DNA of 64,000 nt from Salarias fasciatus (Eukaryota > Chordata > Actinopteri > Blenniiformes > Blenniidae). The stretch lies in contig NC_043745.1 of assembly GCF_902148845.1 (NCBI RefSeq), positions 13,556,376-13,620,375 on the forward strand. The letters run 5' to 3'. Each line of letters begins with the position of its first letter. Positions within the stretch are counted from its first letter, which is position 1. The translations under genes and the position numbers were made by a program. The notes under the pieces were generated by a model. It was not told where the DNA came from. It made no database searches and was given only the letters and a program-made list of their open reading frames with translations. Below are positions 32,927-45,527 of this stretch, piece by piece.

Positions 32927-34510
32927 TCAATCAAATTTCACTTTAGGCTTACACACAGCAGCAAATAAACACCTCAAGGACATGAAAACAGTGAACAGCA
33001 GGAGGATGAGAGCTCCAACCAGGAACAGAGCGACATCTACAGAGTGGTAGGAGTACCAGGGCATCCTGTTGCCCTGAGCTTTCAGGTGAGCTGCACCTTT
33101 GTGTCTCATGACAAACTCCATCCAGAAGAGGGCGTTATCCATCGGTGTCAGTGGCTGATCCCTGTGCAGCCTGGAGAGTCTCTGCATGTTGTTCCTGTAG
33201 GAGGGCTCAGTCAGGACCTCCTGAATGGCCTTCAGGAAGTTGTCGTCTTTGTCAATTTTTGCAAATGGAAGAATCTTAGCTCCTCCTCTGTCTGCCAGAC
33301 GGAGAATGTTGTCATATTGGTCAAAAAACAGAGGAATGCCCACAACCGGCACTCCGTGATAAATTGCTTCTTGGATTCCATTTGTTCCTCCATGAGCCAC
33401 AAACAGTTTGATCTTGGGGTGTCCCAAAAGGTCATTCTGTGGCATCCAGTCCACCAGTAAAGTGTTGTTACCCAGAGTGTCTGGTTTCTCTCCTTTATAC
33501 CTCCAGATGACTTTCTGTGGCAGTTTGGCAAAAGTTGCAGCAATCTCATTTGCTAAATCAGCAGGAAGTTCACTCACAAAAGTTCCCAGAGACATGATGA
33601 TGAATCCATGATCTCCAGAACTCTGCACAAAGTCCTCCAAATGTTGAGGCAGAGGTTTGGCAGGTTTACACTGAAACCCCCCCATGTAGATGACGTTAGG
33701 CATGGTGGGGCGTGGATAATCAAACACAAAGTCCGTTCTCATCAGCCAAATGTCTGCATCAATCATTAACTGATGGTAGTCACAGTCAGGCCCAATATAT
33801 TTCTCACACACCTTCTGATATATGCCTCTGCTCGCTATGTTATTTTGTACCTGACTTATTATGTACAAAATCAGATTTTCAGCTCTCTGCAGGAAGCTCA
33901 TCTTATCAGTGTTACCGGATGCCATTATAGGGACATAGGATACAGGCGAAGGGGCAATAGCAAGGTGAGCCTCCATAGGTAGTAACCAGCGGACATTATA
34001 AGCTAATGGAAGGTTGAGATATTTGGCCACAATGGCTCCACCACCCCAGGAGGGATCAGTAAGTAGAAGATCAAATTTACTGTCTTTGATGCGTGTAATT
34101 AACTCTGTATCATCTAGCAATGCTGATGCAAACTCACCCACAAGTTCATGAACCTCCACAATCACAATGAACATGTGAAACATCACCTGGATAAAATTTG
34201 TGAAAGGGAGTGTCCCTCGTTCAAACTCCATCAAGTCAGAAACAGCTTTTGTAATGAAGTCTTTATCAAAGCTTCTCTCTACTTGAACAGTAATAGTATT
34301 GTAGTGGGGGGCTTTCTCCTTGACGTACCAGCTCTTGTTGGAGCGCACAACAGTCAGAATGTGACCTCTGGAGTGCAAAGCCTGAAGCAGAATATCCATG
34401 TTTACCCAGTGACTGCCTTCTGCAGGAAGTACCAGGATGTTTCCACCCCGACAGACTCTGGGAGTGAGAACGAGCAGCAGCAGAGCACTGCAGCAACAGA
34501 CCAGCCGCAT
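32927..34510 (-). CDS. ugt5: UDP-glucuronosyltransferase D (UGT5-like)
   Basis: 527 aa in one coding exon. Signal peptide about 1-22 (MRLVCCCSALLLLVL), His34 in EGSHW, Asp in LLLTDP, UDP-sugar signature with AHGGTNGIQEA and LFFDQYDN, C-terminal membrane helix and KVKFD end matching K-x-K-x-x. The frame is open a further 42 codons upstream, but the minus strand reads TTCACTTTCAG directly before this ATG, a splice acceptor. The longer start is therefore rejected. It pairs with UGT E as a second subgroup, distinct from A to C, and keeps MDNALFWMEF where A to C have [10 protein letters not shown]. Confidence 0.95.
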   Translation of the reverse strand: MRLVCCCSALLLLVLTPRVCRGGNILVLPAEGSHWVNMDILLQALHSRGHILTVVRSNKSWYVKEKAPHYNTITVQVERSFDKDFITKAVSDLMEFERGTLPFTNFIQVMFHMFIVIVEVHELVGEFASALLDDTELITRIKDSKFDLLLTDPSWGGGAIVAKYLNLPLAYNVRWLLPMEAHLAIAPSPVSYVPIMASGNTDKMSFLQRAENLILYIISQVQNNIASRGIYQKVCEKYIGPDCDYHQLMIDADIWLMRTDFVFDYPRPTMPNVIYMGGFQCKPAKPLPQHLEDFVQSSGDHGFIIMSLGTFVSELPADLANEIAATFAKLPQKVIWRYKGEKPDTLGNNTLLVDWMPQNDLLGHPKIKLFVAHGGTNGIQEAIYHGVPVVGIPLFFDQYDNILRLADRGGAKILPFAKIDKDDNFLKAIQEVLTEPSYRNNMQRLSRLHRDQPLTPMDNALFWMEFVMRHKGAAHLKAQGNRMPWYSYHSVDVALFLVGALILLLFTVFMSLRCLFAAVCKPKVKFD

Positions 34511-37500
34511 CTGAAAGTGAAGTAATTCACAAATGAGAATACAATGCAAATGTCCTGAAATAATATTCATAATAATTAAATAACCTTTACAACACAGATA
34601 AAAAAAAGGCTTATAGAAAGCTACTATTATACACATTGACCCACATTGACCGTTTTGCCTGCCTTTGTTTTAATCTTTATTTTATCTTTTGCATGTGCTT
34701 CAAATGTTTCGTCCATGTTTATTATTCTTGTCCTCTGTTTTTCGCAGTATTGCTTCTATTGCATAAACTGGGTTGATGTGCTCATGGTTATATGCTGTAT
34801 GTCCCTTTTCCTTATGCTTAGGCCTGCTGTAATTATAATTGTAATATTTTGTAGTTTTTTTTCTGTATTTTAAATTTTAACTGGGGACTACAGCTGGAGG
34901 TTAGCTGTAAAGGCTAAAGCTGCCTCTTTTACTGTACAACAAATTGAAGGTGAATGTCCACATGATGATAAACTAAATAAAAATGAAGAACGCAATTCTT
35001 GAAAATATTTTCGTCTGAACTTTGTGACTCTAAATTTGTGCTAAATTCAAATTGATGATTCAAATTCATTTTCAAGTCATGTGAAGTGCACTTCCTTCAA
35101 TGAGTTCTTGACAATAGAGAAGTAGAACAGATATCTTCCTAAAAGAAGACTTTCACTGCTCTTTATGAGCCTAACGATGCATTCAGCTATTGAAAATGAA
35201 TATACTTACTGTGGTCTGTAGTTTTTCTTTACAAGGAGAGAATAAAGAAGTCTGTGCTGTATTGTAAAGCACTGAGTTATCAAAGTTGACGAGGCTCCAG
35301 TGTGTCGGGATGATTCTGGCTTTAACTCAGGACTCACTGGCCTTCACTAAAGATCTGACGGTCATGGTCATTTGGGGATTAATGATTGACAAGACAACCA
35401 CGGCGCTGTATGTTTTTGGGTTGGTGTGGACATTGGTGCAGAGATTTTGGACCAAATTAACTGTTCCCTCTCTGGCTTCAACTGTATTTCTTTCCATGTC
35501 TGCAGGCATGCAAATATGTGGATGCTGAATCATCACTCCATTTTCTAAATGTATCTCTAAAATATTGGGAGACAGAAAGCATGTGAGTTGAGGAAGAATC
35601 ATTGGTGTCAATAATAACAAAACAGCTTAAGTAGAATTTTGGAAATCAGATAAGTTGTTTTGCAACACATCACTGCCATATCTGATTATTATAAACAACA
35701 GGTTAGAAATATGGAGTTTATTAAAAAAAAAAGCATGTGTAGTTAATTGAGGTACAATTAAAAAAATGTTATTGTGTTATCTTTGTCATTTCAGCCTTCT
35801 TGACTTCCTCTCTTGTGTCTGATTGCTGTGCACTGCCTGATATGCCTCACTTGTCCCCGAGTGTGTGATTGTCTTCACCTGGGGCTCGGCTATATATTAG
35901 GTGCCTTCTGTGTGTCCTGGTGGCTGGTTCATTCTGTTCAGGCTTGAATGTGCACCATGACATATGTCGTGCTGTGTTAGTTTTGTTTGACTTTCAACCT
36001 GCCCAGGATACACTCTGTTTTAAAGGTGTATCAGCTGGAATGGCCACCTGCCTGCAGTGTGGTGCTACACTGAAGAAAAGCTTTATGAGCAGTCAGCTAA
36101 AATATGATAATTAACCGTCATGACAGTTTCAAAGCATGCTCTTGACATTATCAAGGTTCAGCTTGTCGAAATAATCTTATCTTTTTTTGTTTCAGTCTTT
36201 TATGCTGAATGACAACTTCATCACAACTTAATAAAATCAACATTTCATCATCGGTCTATGGCTTGACAGTTAATTTCAGGCTAAACATGAAATGGCTCCC
36301 AAATTGTGCGAATAACAATCTGCTTCGGCTTGAGTCCAGTGAGTACAATGCACAACTTGTCAGTGCGTTGGCAGCGCCACAGAATGTGGATGTTAATCCT
36401 TCATGTCTTCACTGAATTATGTGACCAGTTGTAATTTCCATTGCTGACAAATAGAGCTTGTTAGGAAATTGGGCAGATGCAGCTTATGCCACTGACAATA
36501 CTCCGATAACAATTCAACTGGAGTAGAATTATCGGCAGACCATGAAGAATCCATTTCTCCTTATATTTTCTTTTTCTCCAGAGATTTGTTGATCAAAAGT
36601 ATTTTTTCTAAGTTGTCATTTAGCTTCTAAGCAATTTGTCTCTTCAAGTAAAATCATTTTAATAAACTTCTTCGAAACTGTTCAAGAGATGGTGAAAATG
36701 AGGGAGGAGTAGAACCAACTTTTAATGCTTGAATCAACCACCATTGCTGAAGAACACCTTTGAGTTGTTAAGCCTTTTTGTAAAATTATGAAACGTACAT
36801 TATCTTTCAGTTTTGAGTAACCATATGTCTTTTCTAAACTGTGACGGTTCATCACTTACCTTTGTACAGTCTCAAGGTATACGGAACTTGGAATAACTTA
36901 AATTGCCATAAACTAACAGAAAAAATGGATGTCTATTGCGTCACGCCAAATCTCCATAAATTAAACTTTATCTTAGGATCAGCCATAGCTTTATTGTGTC
37001 ATAGTGATAGGCAAACAAACCCGTGAGCAAACAGCAGTGACAGTGAGAGAAGTAATGGACAGGATCAAGATATTAACATTTAGATGTAAAAGCATCTTTT
37101 TAACTTCCTTGGCTCTCGATTCATCATCAATTTAAGCATAATATGAATGCTCTCAGCAGTATAAAGACATGATGACTGCTTTGGCTGCACTGTAATCAAT
37201 ACAATTGTTGCCACTTGTCTGTTCCTTGGAGAATGATTATAACCTGCCTATGACCCACAGACAGCAGTGATGGGCTCCACTCCCCCTGCAACCTCAACCT
37301 ACATGAAATGATAAAGAAGATGAAGGGATGGACGTAGCTTCCTTTGGCCAACTTAAGACAGCAGTTTGCTCACAGTGCAGCATGAAGGAGGGAACACAAT
37401 TGAATTTTGTTACTTGGTCCGCATCAAGGCTAAGGAATAAAATGCAGCAGTCTTTGTATTTGTTAATTTGCAACAGTCTTTATTTACAGATGGATTCTGT

Positions 37501-37915
37501 CTCTTTTGTTAATAATAGATTGAATTTTGTTATTTTCTTGAGCGACAGACAGCAGTGTTCTCACAATGTTCCACAGAAACAAACTTGTTCACCTGTATCA
37601 TTACGTATTCTACAGAGAGAAAGCACAATTTAAACAGTGACCCCATGAGATTCCTTTTCAATTTTTCAACTCAAACTTTTCATTGAAGCTACTAATTTCT
37701 GCTTTTTATACAGGTTTTTATTCTCAAGTTATTAATCAAGCAGAGGGCAATATATCTCCATATTTCATAAAAAAAAACATTCAAACATGTTTAAATTATC
37801 ACTTGAGAATTATTAATGAAAAAAAAAATCTATTCAATCTGAAGACAAGTTTGAGCTATGTAATATTGTTTTCCAAAGACTTTTAGTGACCCGACATGAT
37901 GTATATTCATGATTC
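34511..37915. other. Intergenic between UGT D and UGT E
   Basis: No gene recognised, and short frames lack domains. A stretch at 35850-36000 has the composition of a decayed LTR-type flank but no ends could be fixed. A degenerate LINE/SINE tail is listed separately. Confidence 0.45.
37245..37330 (+). repeat. Degenerate fish LINE/SINE 3' tail
   Basis: GATGGGCTCCACTCCCCCTGCAACCT followed by ATGAAATGATAAAGAAGATGAAGGGATGG corresponds to the common teleost tail in which a 'GGCTCCAGC..CCCCGCGACC' motif precedes a GGATGGATGG end. Confidence 0.45.
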
Positions 37916-39500
37916 TCAATCACGTTTTGCTTTACGCTTACACACAGCAGCACACAAACACCTCAACAACAAGAAAACAGTGAACAGCAGGAGCATGAGA
38001 GCTCCAACCAGGAACAGAGCGACATCTACAGAGTGGTAGGAGTACCAGGGCATCCTGTTGCCCTGAGCTTTCAGGTGAGCTGCACCTTTGTGTCTCATGA
38101 CAAACTCCATCCAGAAGAGGGCGTTATCCATCGGTGTCAGTGGCTGATCCCTGTGCAGCCTGGAGAGTCTCTGCATGTTGTTCCTGTAGGAGGGCTCAGT
38201 CAGGACCTCCCTGAATGGCCTTCAGGAAGTTGTCATCTTTGTCCATTGTAGCTATTGAAAGAATCTTAGCTCCTCCTCTGTCTGCCAGACGGAGGATGTT
38301 GTCATACTGGTCAAAAAATACAGGGATACCCACAACCGGCACTCCGTGATACAATGCTTCTTGGATTCCATTTGTTCCTCCGTGAGCCACAAACAGTTTG
38401 ATCTTCGGGTGTCCCAAAAGGTCATTCTGTGGCATCCAGTCCACCAGTAAAGTGTTGTTACCCAGAGTGTCTGGTTTCTCTCCTTTATACCTCCAGATGA
38501 CTTTCTGTGGCAGTTTGGCAAAAGTTGCAGCAATCTCATTTGCTAAATCAGCAGGAAGTTCACTCACAAAAGTTCCCAGAGACATGATGATGAATCCATG
38601 ATCTCCAGAACTCTGCACAAAGTCCTCCAAATGTTGAGGCAGAGGTTTGGCAGGTTTACACTGAAACCCCCCCATGTAGATGACGTTAGGCATGGTGGGG
38701 CGTGGATAATCAAACACAAAGTCCGTTCTCAACAGCCAAATGTCCGCATCAATCATTAACTGATAGTAGTCACAGTCAGGCCCAATATATTTCTCACACA
38801 CCTTCTGATATATGCCTCTGATGACTATGTTATTTTGTACCTGACTTATTATGTGTAGCATCATGTTTTTAACTCTCTGCAGATAGGTCATCTTGTCAGT
38901 GTTTCCAGATACAGTTATAGGAATATAGGATATAGGTGAAGGGGCAATAGCAAGGTGAGCCTCCATCGCGATTAACCAGCGGACATTATAAACTAATGGA
39001 AGGTTGAAATATTTGGCCACAATGGCTCCACCACCCCAGCAGGGATCAGTGAGCAGAAGATCAAATTTGCTATCTTTGACCCATGTTACTAACTCTGTGT
39101 TGTCCAGCAATGCTGATGGCAACTCACTCACAATTTCATGAGCTTCACGAAATATACCAAACGTGCCAATAGTCGTGTAGAGGAAGTTAGTCAAAGCAAG
39201 AGACCCACGTTCAAATGCAATGGTCTCTGACACAAGTGGTGCAATGAAGGACTCATCTAAACTTCTCTCCACTTGAACAGTAATAGTATTGTAGTGGGGG
39301 GCCTTCTCCTTGACGTACCAGCTCTTGTTGGAGCGCATAACGGTCAGACTGTGACCTCTGGAGTGCAAAGCTTGAAGCACAATATCCATGTTTATCCAGT
39401 GACTGCCTTCACCGGGAAGAACCAGGATTTTTCCACCCTGACAGACTCTGGGAGTGAGAACGAGCAGCAGCAGAGCACTGCAGCAACAGACCAGCCTCAT
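37916..39500 (-). pseudogene. ugt5: UDP-glucuronosyltransferase E (UGT5-like), one-base frameshift
   Basis: A full-length UGT reading MRLVCCCSALLLLVL at the start and ending KAKRD. Signal peptide, GSHW histidine, LLLTDP aspartate, UDP-sugar signature and membrane helix are all present. At 38209-38211 there are three C where UGT D has two (minus strand GGGAGG instead of GGAGG). This moves the last 86 codons, including the membrane anchor, to another frame. Everything on both sides of this one base is open. It is either a very young pseudogene or a sequencing error in a short homopolymer. The ATG at 39500 follows TTTTCATTTCAG, an acceptor. A 5' non-coding exon with donor at 39892/39893 is likely. 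Confidence 0.88.
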
Positions 39501-39533
39501 CTGAAATGAAAACATGTCATAATCAATGGACTG

Positions 39534-39536
<3 letters not shown>

Positions 39537-39581
<45 letters not shown>
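39537..39581. repeat. (GA)n microsatellite
   Basis: About 22 GA units inside the putative first intron of UGT E. Confidence 0.97.
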
Positions 39582-39584
<3 letters not shown>

Positions 39585-39892
39585 CATTCAGTTCTGCTTA
39601 AACTTTGCTTTCCAGCAAATTATTTCTTTGAACATTGTTCCATATTACTGACAGTGTGTTGGAAGTCCTTTTACTGAGACGCTGCAGAACAGATTACATG
39701 GGGATCTCCCCCTAATGGCCCCCCTACATGTTGTTCCTGCAGAGTGTCTTGGCTGCTCTTGAAGAGTGTCCTCAAAAGACCCTGTCTACCGAGACTGGCA
39801 TGTCTATTCTTTAGCTTTTCTACTGGAGGGTTTATTTTTCTTACGCTTTACAGTATGTTTAACTTGAACAGAACGTCCACGTTTGTACTCAC

Positions 39893-40215
39893 CATCGTCT
39901 GCTTTCCGTGTCCTTCCAGTCACTTGAAGTTACTGATAAGCAAAGTCCAGGAGCTCTTACTGTCAGGAAGAAACCGAGTCCACCGTCCTCTGTCCTCTTT
40001 CACTCGGTGCAGAGTAGACAACCGGATCAATCTGCGTACAGTCGAAGTTTATTGCGAAATGATTGACAGCTTTATCTCTGATAGAATTGTAAAAATGCCC
40101 TGCTCATGAAATCCAACTTTCTCATGTTGCTTTAAATCTTGGAGACCCTCATCCATCATCACTAGCATTTGCTGTGGTTTACTGTTTTATCCCAATTATT
40201 GTGGTCATATTTTAC
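39893..40215 (-). promoter_or_regulatory. Putative 5' non-coding exon and promoter of UGT E
   Basis: The minus strand reads GCAGACGATG/GTGAGTACAAA, a near-consensus donor, which with the acceptor at 39500 would give a 392-bp intron. The upstream unit (TCACTCGGTGCAGAGTAGAC, CTCATGAAATCCAACTTTCT) recurs in diverged form at 40555-40810 and 60000-60260. Confidence 0.5.
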
Positions 40216-40239
40216 AATAAACATTGATTAAATAGCGGA

Positions 40240-41960
40240 TATGTCCTGTTCAAACAGCGAAGCACCGAGAGCTATGCTTCTGAATGCAGAATCCGTGTTG
40301 CCAGGTTGGGATGAGGGTTGCCAGATCTGTCATGAAAAACAAGCAACACGAAATACAAACAAGCCCAAAACGAAATTAAATTGAAAATAACAATCTTGCA
40401 ATAATACATCATGTAACAAATGAGCCTCTATGTATCTATTGGCCTTTGCCATTGTTTAATGCGCTCATATTAATTATCCTTTTGTTCCAGGATTTCAAAC
40501 TAATATTCAGTTTTAGGGTCAGCTCAGATCTCTTAGCTAAAAAGACATAATTAAGTAAAGTCCAGGAACTCTACCTGTCAGGAGGAAAAGTCACCTTCAT
40601 CTGTGCTCTTTCACACAGTGGTGATCAGACAACCAGTTCAGTCTGCACGCTGCAGAGTTTATTACAAGATTAGTCCATCTGTGATCGTATTGAAAAAAAT
40701 ATCACGCTCATGAAATCCGAATTTTCTTCTCAGGTTGTTTTGAAATCTGGGAGAACCTCAGACATAATAACTAACAGGTGTTGTAACAGATTGTTTGATT
40801 CCAATCACTGTGACCAATTTTTGTTATCAAAGCAGTATTGATGCTGCTTTCTTTTGAGAAAGTCAGTGGGGCTTTGTCTTATTGAAATTTGTTCGAAAAA
40901 GTGAAGACAGAAGTGGACATTGGGCTAATCTTTTGGCTAAATTTACTACCAACTGAATATGTCGCTTGGGTTCTCATGTAACAGTTAAAAAGTGTGCATT
41001 CCTCATTATAAATTGCAGCATAAATAAAATTGAAGGTGTAAATATCTACAACAACTGCAGGAAAGAAGTCGCCTGCTCTTTGCATCAGAAAGTGAAAATA
41101 TTACCAGGGATATCTGGAATAGTTGAAAGTTAGATAAAAACTGCTGGAGAAGCAAATCCAGTGAGAGCTGTGCTTTACAACAAAACAGCAACTGGAGCAG
41201 CAGATGACTGGATCAGATAATGAGCTCAGGGAATTATTTTAGTGGTGACATGTGGTGAGGAGAAAAAAACAAAACAGCAGGAAATTCTTAAGTGTGTCTA
41301 TTAGTATAAACTGGCAGCATTACAGCTGATACCGTCCAGAGATCTATGTACTCGTATTTGTACTGCATTTGTATGCATCTATGCATTTGCATTTGTACTG
41401 TGTACTGTTTTACCACCATTATATTGCTGTCTCAGTTTTGTGTTACTGATGTATCACAATTGCTAAGATGTGTGAAACATCATTAAACCGCAACATCTGT
41501 GAAGTATTTATTGTATATTTCCCATCTTGCTTCTATGTCAGTCATTGATGAGTTCAATGACAGACGAGTCCAATTATGGCAACATGTACTTATCATGACA
41601 GATGCAAAATCTTGTTCTTCCGTTGAAAGGTGTAACAGGACCTAAACTCACTCTGTCAACATTATTTGTCCTGATAGGAACAGGTACACACTGCAAATCC
41701 GCCAGACTTTTTTGTATCTGGATACACACTCTACTCCAGTGAAAGGCAATAAAGACAATCAGTAGATCAATATTGGACAATAAAGGCTACTAAATTATGC
41801 TCACGAAAATTGATTGTCATTTATAGGGTGTGCATTTCGAGATCTGAACATTAACATTTACAAGTCATGGCCACAAAACTTTCTCTATCATTATTAATAA
41901 TCAGCTCAGACTTTCAAATGAAAGGTCAACAGCATTTAAGTGAACATGAGTGTACCATAA
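40240..41960 (+). repeat. Segmental duplication, copy 1
   Basis: Aligns in the same orientation with 59545-62960 (copy 2 carries extra DNA). Shared words include GCAGAATCCGTGTTGCCAG, GGTTGCCAGATCTGTCA, TCACGCTCATGAAATCC, AAAAGTGAAGACAGAAGTG and AGCTCAGGGAATTATTTTAG. No coding gene is seen in it. Confidence 0.85.
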
Positions 41961-42754
41961 TCTGTGTCTTGGTAAACAGATGAAAGAAAACATGACAAAC
42001 AAACTGACTTTTATTTAGAAATTGCCAAGTGCAGTTCCTCAGTTGTTATTGGCTGCAGCAATTTTTCATTTTGTGTGTTTTTTCATGTAGGTAGATCGAA
42101 TGTTGTGGATCCTCATTTCATACAACTCTAACCATAAGGACAAGCCAAAAGGTGTGTTTGATTGATTGTCAAACTTGATTTTTGCACGCGCAACAACGCC
42201 TTCAAAGTCTTTTGTGATACCTCATTAAAATGTTGATCAAGTTCTTCCTTGAGTTTCCGGATTCTCGTTTGGATTTCTGCTTGTGTTTTAGATAAACTAC
42301 TCATTTGGATTATCCCTCCAGATCCCATCCATTGTTAAATTCAACTTTGAATTCCACAAGACCATTCAGATGCAGATTTTAAAAGCAAATTGTGCAACTG
42401 TGCAAAAGCAAAACTGTGCAATTGATTTTTTTAAATTAATTGATTCACATTCAGAAATAAATAATTCAAATTCACTTAGAACTGGAACAGGATTTTCCCT
42501 ATACAACAAACTGTTTGACCTTTTATTACTGTGTATGAGTCTACTGTCGGGTTTGCCACTGATTTATAAATACAGCACTGGAATTATTTTAGGCACACCG
42601 CCAGTGAGACTGGTTTCACCGCGTAGTCATTTAATTATTCACGACTCTGAAAATAAATTACAGGTGACGTGAGGTTGTGAGAAAACCAACATTCAAGACT
42701 AGAGTTTGCTTGGTACCGGCTGACTGCTCTGTGATTGCAGGCGACAGGACAAAC

Positions 42755-43851
42755 ATGCATTCAGATTTGTCCCTCATCAAGAACTCTGCTTTTAAAAGGA
42801 TGTACTCTTTGCTGGGATTGGCAGCAGTGAATTTTCTGTTGCTTCCAGGAATCTGCCTCCTCGACCTGTCAATGTATCTAACGCTGAACCGTCTGTCCCT
42901 GTTTCAGAGGACAACAACGCAGAAATACTACTCCTGGTCTGGAATAACAAAGAAAGAAAACCTCGTGATTGCTGGGAGAGGTTTCAGATCAGTGGCTGTA
43001 CAATCACTACAGACAGGAGCATGCACAACAAGGCTGATGCTGTGGTCATGCGGCACCTGTATGGAAACCTTGACAAAGAAGCTCCGTTTCCTCCAGAGCC
43101 ACGACCAGCTGCGCAAAAGTGGATATGGCTCAACTTTGAGTCTCCCACAAATGTTCGGGGACTGTGGGAATTTGAAGGTATTTACAACCTCACACTGAGC
43201 TACCGAGAAGACTCTGATATCTTTCTGCCTTATGGGTATTTAATACCAAATGTGTTATTAGATAAAGTTCCTCAGGCCCATTTTGCAAAACCGCTCCAAT
43301 CCTCCTCGGATCCTCGTCCTGGCTTTGTGGCCTGGGTGGTCAGCCACTGGGAAGATGGTTTGGAGCGTGTGCACTTCTACAGACTTCTTAAGGACTACAT
43401 CAAAATCGACCTCTTTGGGCATGCAGGGACCACCGTGTTACCACCAGGCCATAACAGTGTGGTTCAAATGTTGAGACAGTACCGGTTCTACCTGGCCTTT
43501 GAGAATTCTCAGCACACCGACTACATCACAGAGAAGCTGTGGAACGCGGTCAACTGCGGCGCCATCCCGGTGGTCCTTGGTCCGTCCAGGAAGAACTACG
43601 AGCGCTTCCTGCCCCCCGAAGCCTTCATCCACGTTGACGACTTCCGCACAGTGCAGGAGCTGGCCCAGTACCTGCTGAAGGTGAAGGACAGTCCATCTCT
43701 GATCCAGATGCACCTCAGCTGGAGGACAGACTACAGCTTTCATATGACGGCCCTTGGGGATGAATCGTACTGCACAGCCTGCAAGGCGGTGAGGATGAGG
43801 AAAGGCAAGACTGATGTGGTCAAAAACCTTACAGCATGGTTTTTTTCATGA
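42755..43851 (+). pseudogene. Alpha-1,3-fucosyltransferase (GT10), frame switch after the membrane anchor
   Basis: A Golgi type II membrane enzyme family that transfers fucose from GDP-fucose to N-acetyllactosamine (Lewis x type) glycans. From about 42880 to 43851 one frame is open and carries the whole catalytic domain: EILLLVWNN, ISGCTITTDRS, WIWLNFESPT, YREDSDIFLPYG, CWxVSxW-like AWVVSHWEDG, RFYLAFENS, DYITEKLWNA and PVVLGPSRKNYE. The start and hydrophobic anchor (ATG 42755 after a CTGTGATTGCAG acceptor; MYSLLGLAAVNFLLLPGI) lie in another frame, so one net base is gained or two lost between about 42841 and 42880. The first ATG of the catalytic frame (43021) would give a protein without anchor and start of domain. 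It is most like the FUT9/FUT4 group. Pseudogene, or sequence error, or an unrecognised small intron: not decided. Confidence 0.8.
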
Positions 43852-44184
43852 TATCTCATGAAAAACTATTTAGTATTTAGGATTGCCATGTAACACGATG
43901 TGCTTTTAATAAGATTTTGTTGTGTGACAGGTTAAATTACTAAACTAATAAACAAAGATAAATATTTTCCTCCCTTTTTCATGGTAAATTTGTAAAAATA
44001 CTGCTCTACTTTAGATTCCACAGCTATGTGTAGTATTTTGTACTTTTGCATGATCATAAATAATTGATGATCATTTTCTCTGAAATTTCTATTTATTCAT
44101 TGTAATTTATCCTCTTGATACTTTGATCATGCACAGCTTTGCTTGTGTGTGTGTGGGTGTATAAATTAGTGGTTGTATTGAAGG
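43852..44184. other. 3' flank of the fucosyltransferase
   Basis: AT-rich, with CTAATAAACAAAG near 43945 as a possible poly(A) signal. Nothing else seen. Confidence 0.5.
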
Positions 44185-44927
44185 TACCGTATTTTCCGCA
44201 CTATAAGGCACACGTAAAAGCCTGTAATTTTCTCAAAACCCAACAGAGCGCCTTATAATTCGATGCACCTTTTTTTCAGGAATTATGGTAATCACCCTGA
44301 TCACATGAGCAAACAACCCCTGCTTGCTAAGCTGCTAAGCTAGCTAGTTCAAACAGAATGGCAAACATGAAGCTTCAGATACATTCTCCACCTCCAACCT
44401 GTCATTCACCATAATCACACAATTGTCCTCCACTCTCCCAACCGCGGAGCACGGCACGCGGCTGCACAGTCAGCCGACGTGGGAAGCGGCCGGACGCCGG
44501 GCGGCAGCCTGCACGCTGCGACTCCGAGAACGGCCGGCCCCGCCCGGCAGCCCACCCGCCGGGACGCCGGGAGCGGTTGGCCGGCTGCGGCTGAGCTGTC
44601 GGTGGGGCACTTCACTCAGGAGACCGCAGCTGGCTGAACCCCAGTTACCAAGCGAGTTAGACCAGTCGTGGCCGCGCTCTGAGCTGCATATCAGTGAAGA
44701 GGAGCGATCCTCAGTCAAACTCGCTTTGATATGTCGCTTTACCCACACATTTCAACCGAAAATGTAACCACCTAGACTGCCAATATGTATTTCGCTCATA
44801 CTATTCTATACATCCTATGCGCCTTAAAATGTGGTGCGCCCCATGTATGAAATTTTTTTTAATAAAAGCCATTCATTGACTGTGCGCTTATTAATTCAGT
44901 GAGCCTTATAGTGCCGAAAATACGGTA
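44185..44927. mobile_element. Terminal-inverted-repeat element (TACCGTATTTTCCGCAC type)
   Basis: Ends TACCGTATTTTCCGCACTAT (44185) and ATAGTGCCGAAAATACGGTA (to 44927) pair over about 25 bp with one difference. TA at both edges may be the target duplication. The ends also carry the repeated 'ATAAGGC.CAC' words of a common fish MITE. The GC-rich centre (44370-44690) resembles 56040-56160 and looks like a separate acquisition. Confidence 0.8.
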
Positions 44928-45527
44928 ACCTTTTTGACATATGGGTTCTCATTTAGCACAACTCTCAACTATGTGTGGTATATGAAACTAATAAAAGACA
45001 GGACAAAAGATGTCTCCCCTTTTCAAACTTGATTTGCATGCTCATACAATCATGCCTTGAGAATTTTTAATGAGCCTTTGTTGGTTGTCATTTGTGTGCC
45101 TCTCATCATCAGTGAGCACAACAGTATTGTGTCTTTCCGTCATGATACTGTTGAGGTTCACAGCATAATGTTCTTCTGGCTCACATGGGCCGTACCAATA
45201 ATGTTGTATTTCAACTTAATGAATTTGGCTGTCAGTAATAATTAATGATTATCAAAGATAACTATATTAATTAAAGAATTTTGGATCTGATTTCCTCAGA
45301 TAACCTCTGGGCACCACCTATGTTTAGTTGGAAAAGAGCCAATTTGTTGTAATCAGTCTCATGAACTTGGTTAAACTATTAATTTGGAATTTGGATTAAC
45401 AAATATATTATTAACAATTGCCAAATTATAACAGTCAAACCTGAAGGATTCTGGAGTTCTTGGACAGAAGAGATCGACATTCCATTCATAATTGTGAAAC
45501 ACAAACGACACAACTGATTACAAAAAT
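44928..45527. other. Intergenic, nothing recognised
   Basis: AT-rich, no gene, no clear repeat. Confidence 0.5.

Noticed and set aside
34511-34636. 42-codon N-terminal extension of UGT D
   Set aside because: A splice acceptor (TTCACTTTCAG) stands directly before the ATG at 34510, and the signal peptide starts there.
35286-35620. Short frames on both strands upstream of UGT D
   Set aside because: No domain, no conserved partner elsewhere in the window, and no splice signals of note.
35850-36010. Possible LTR fragment (GTGTGATTGTCTTCACCTGGGG)
   Set aside because: The composition recalls LTR flanks, but neither ends nor a target duplication could be defined.
44415-44767. GC-rich frames of 66-114 codons
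   Set aside because: They are the interior of a terminal-inverted-repeat element, with no domain and frames open on both strands.
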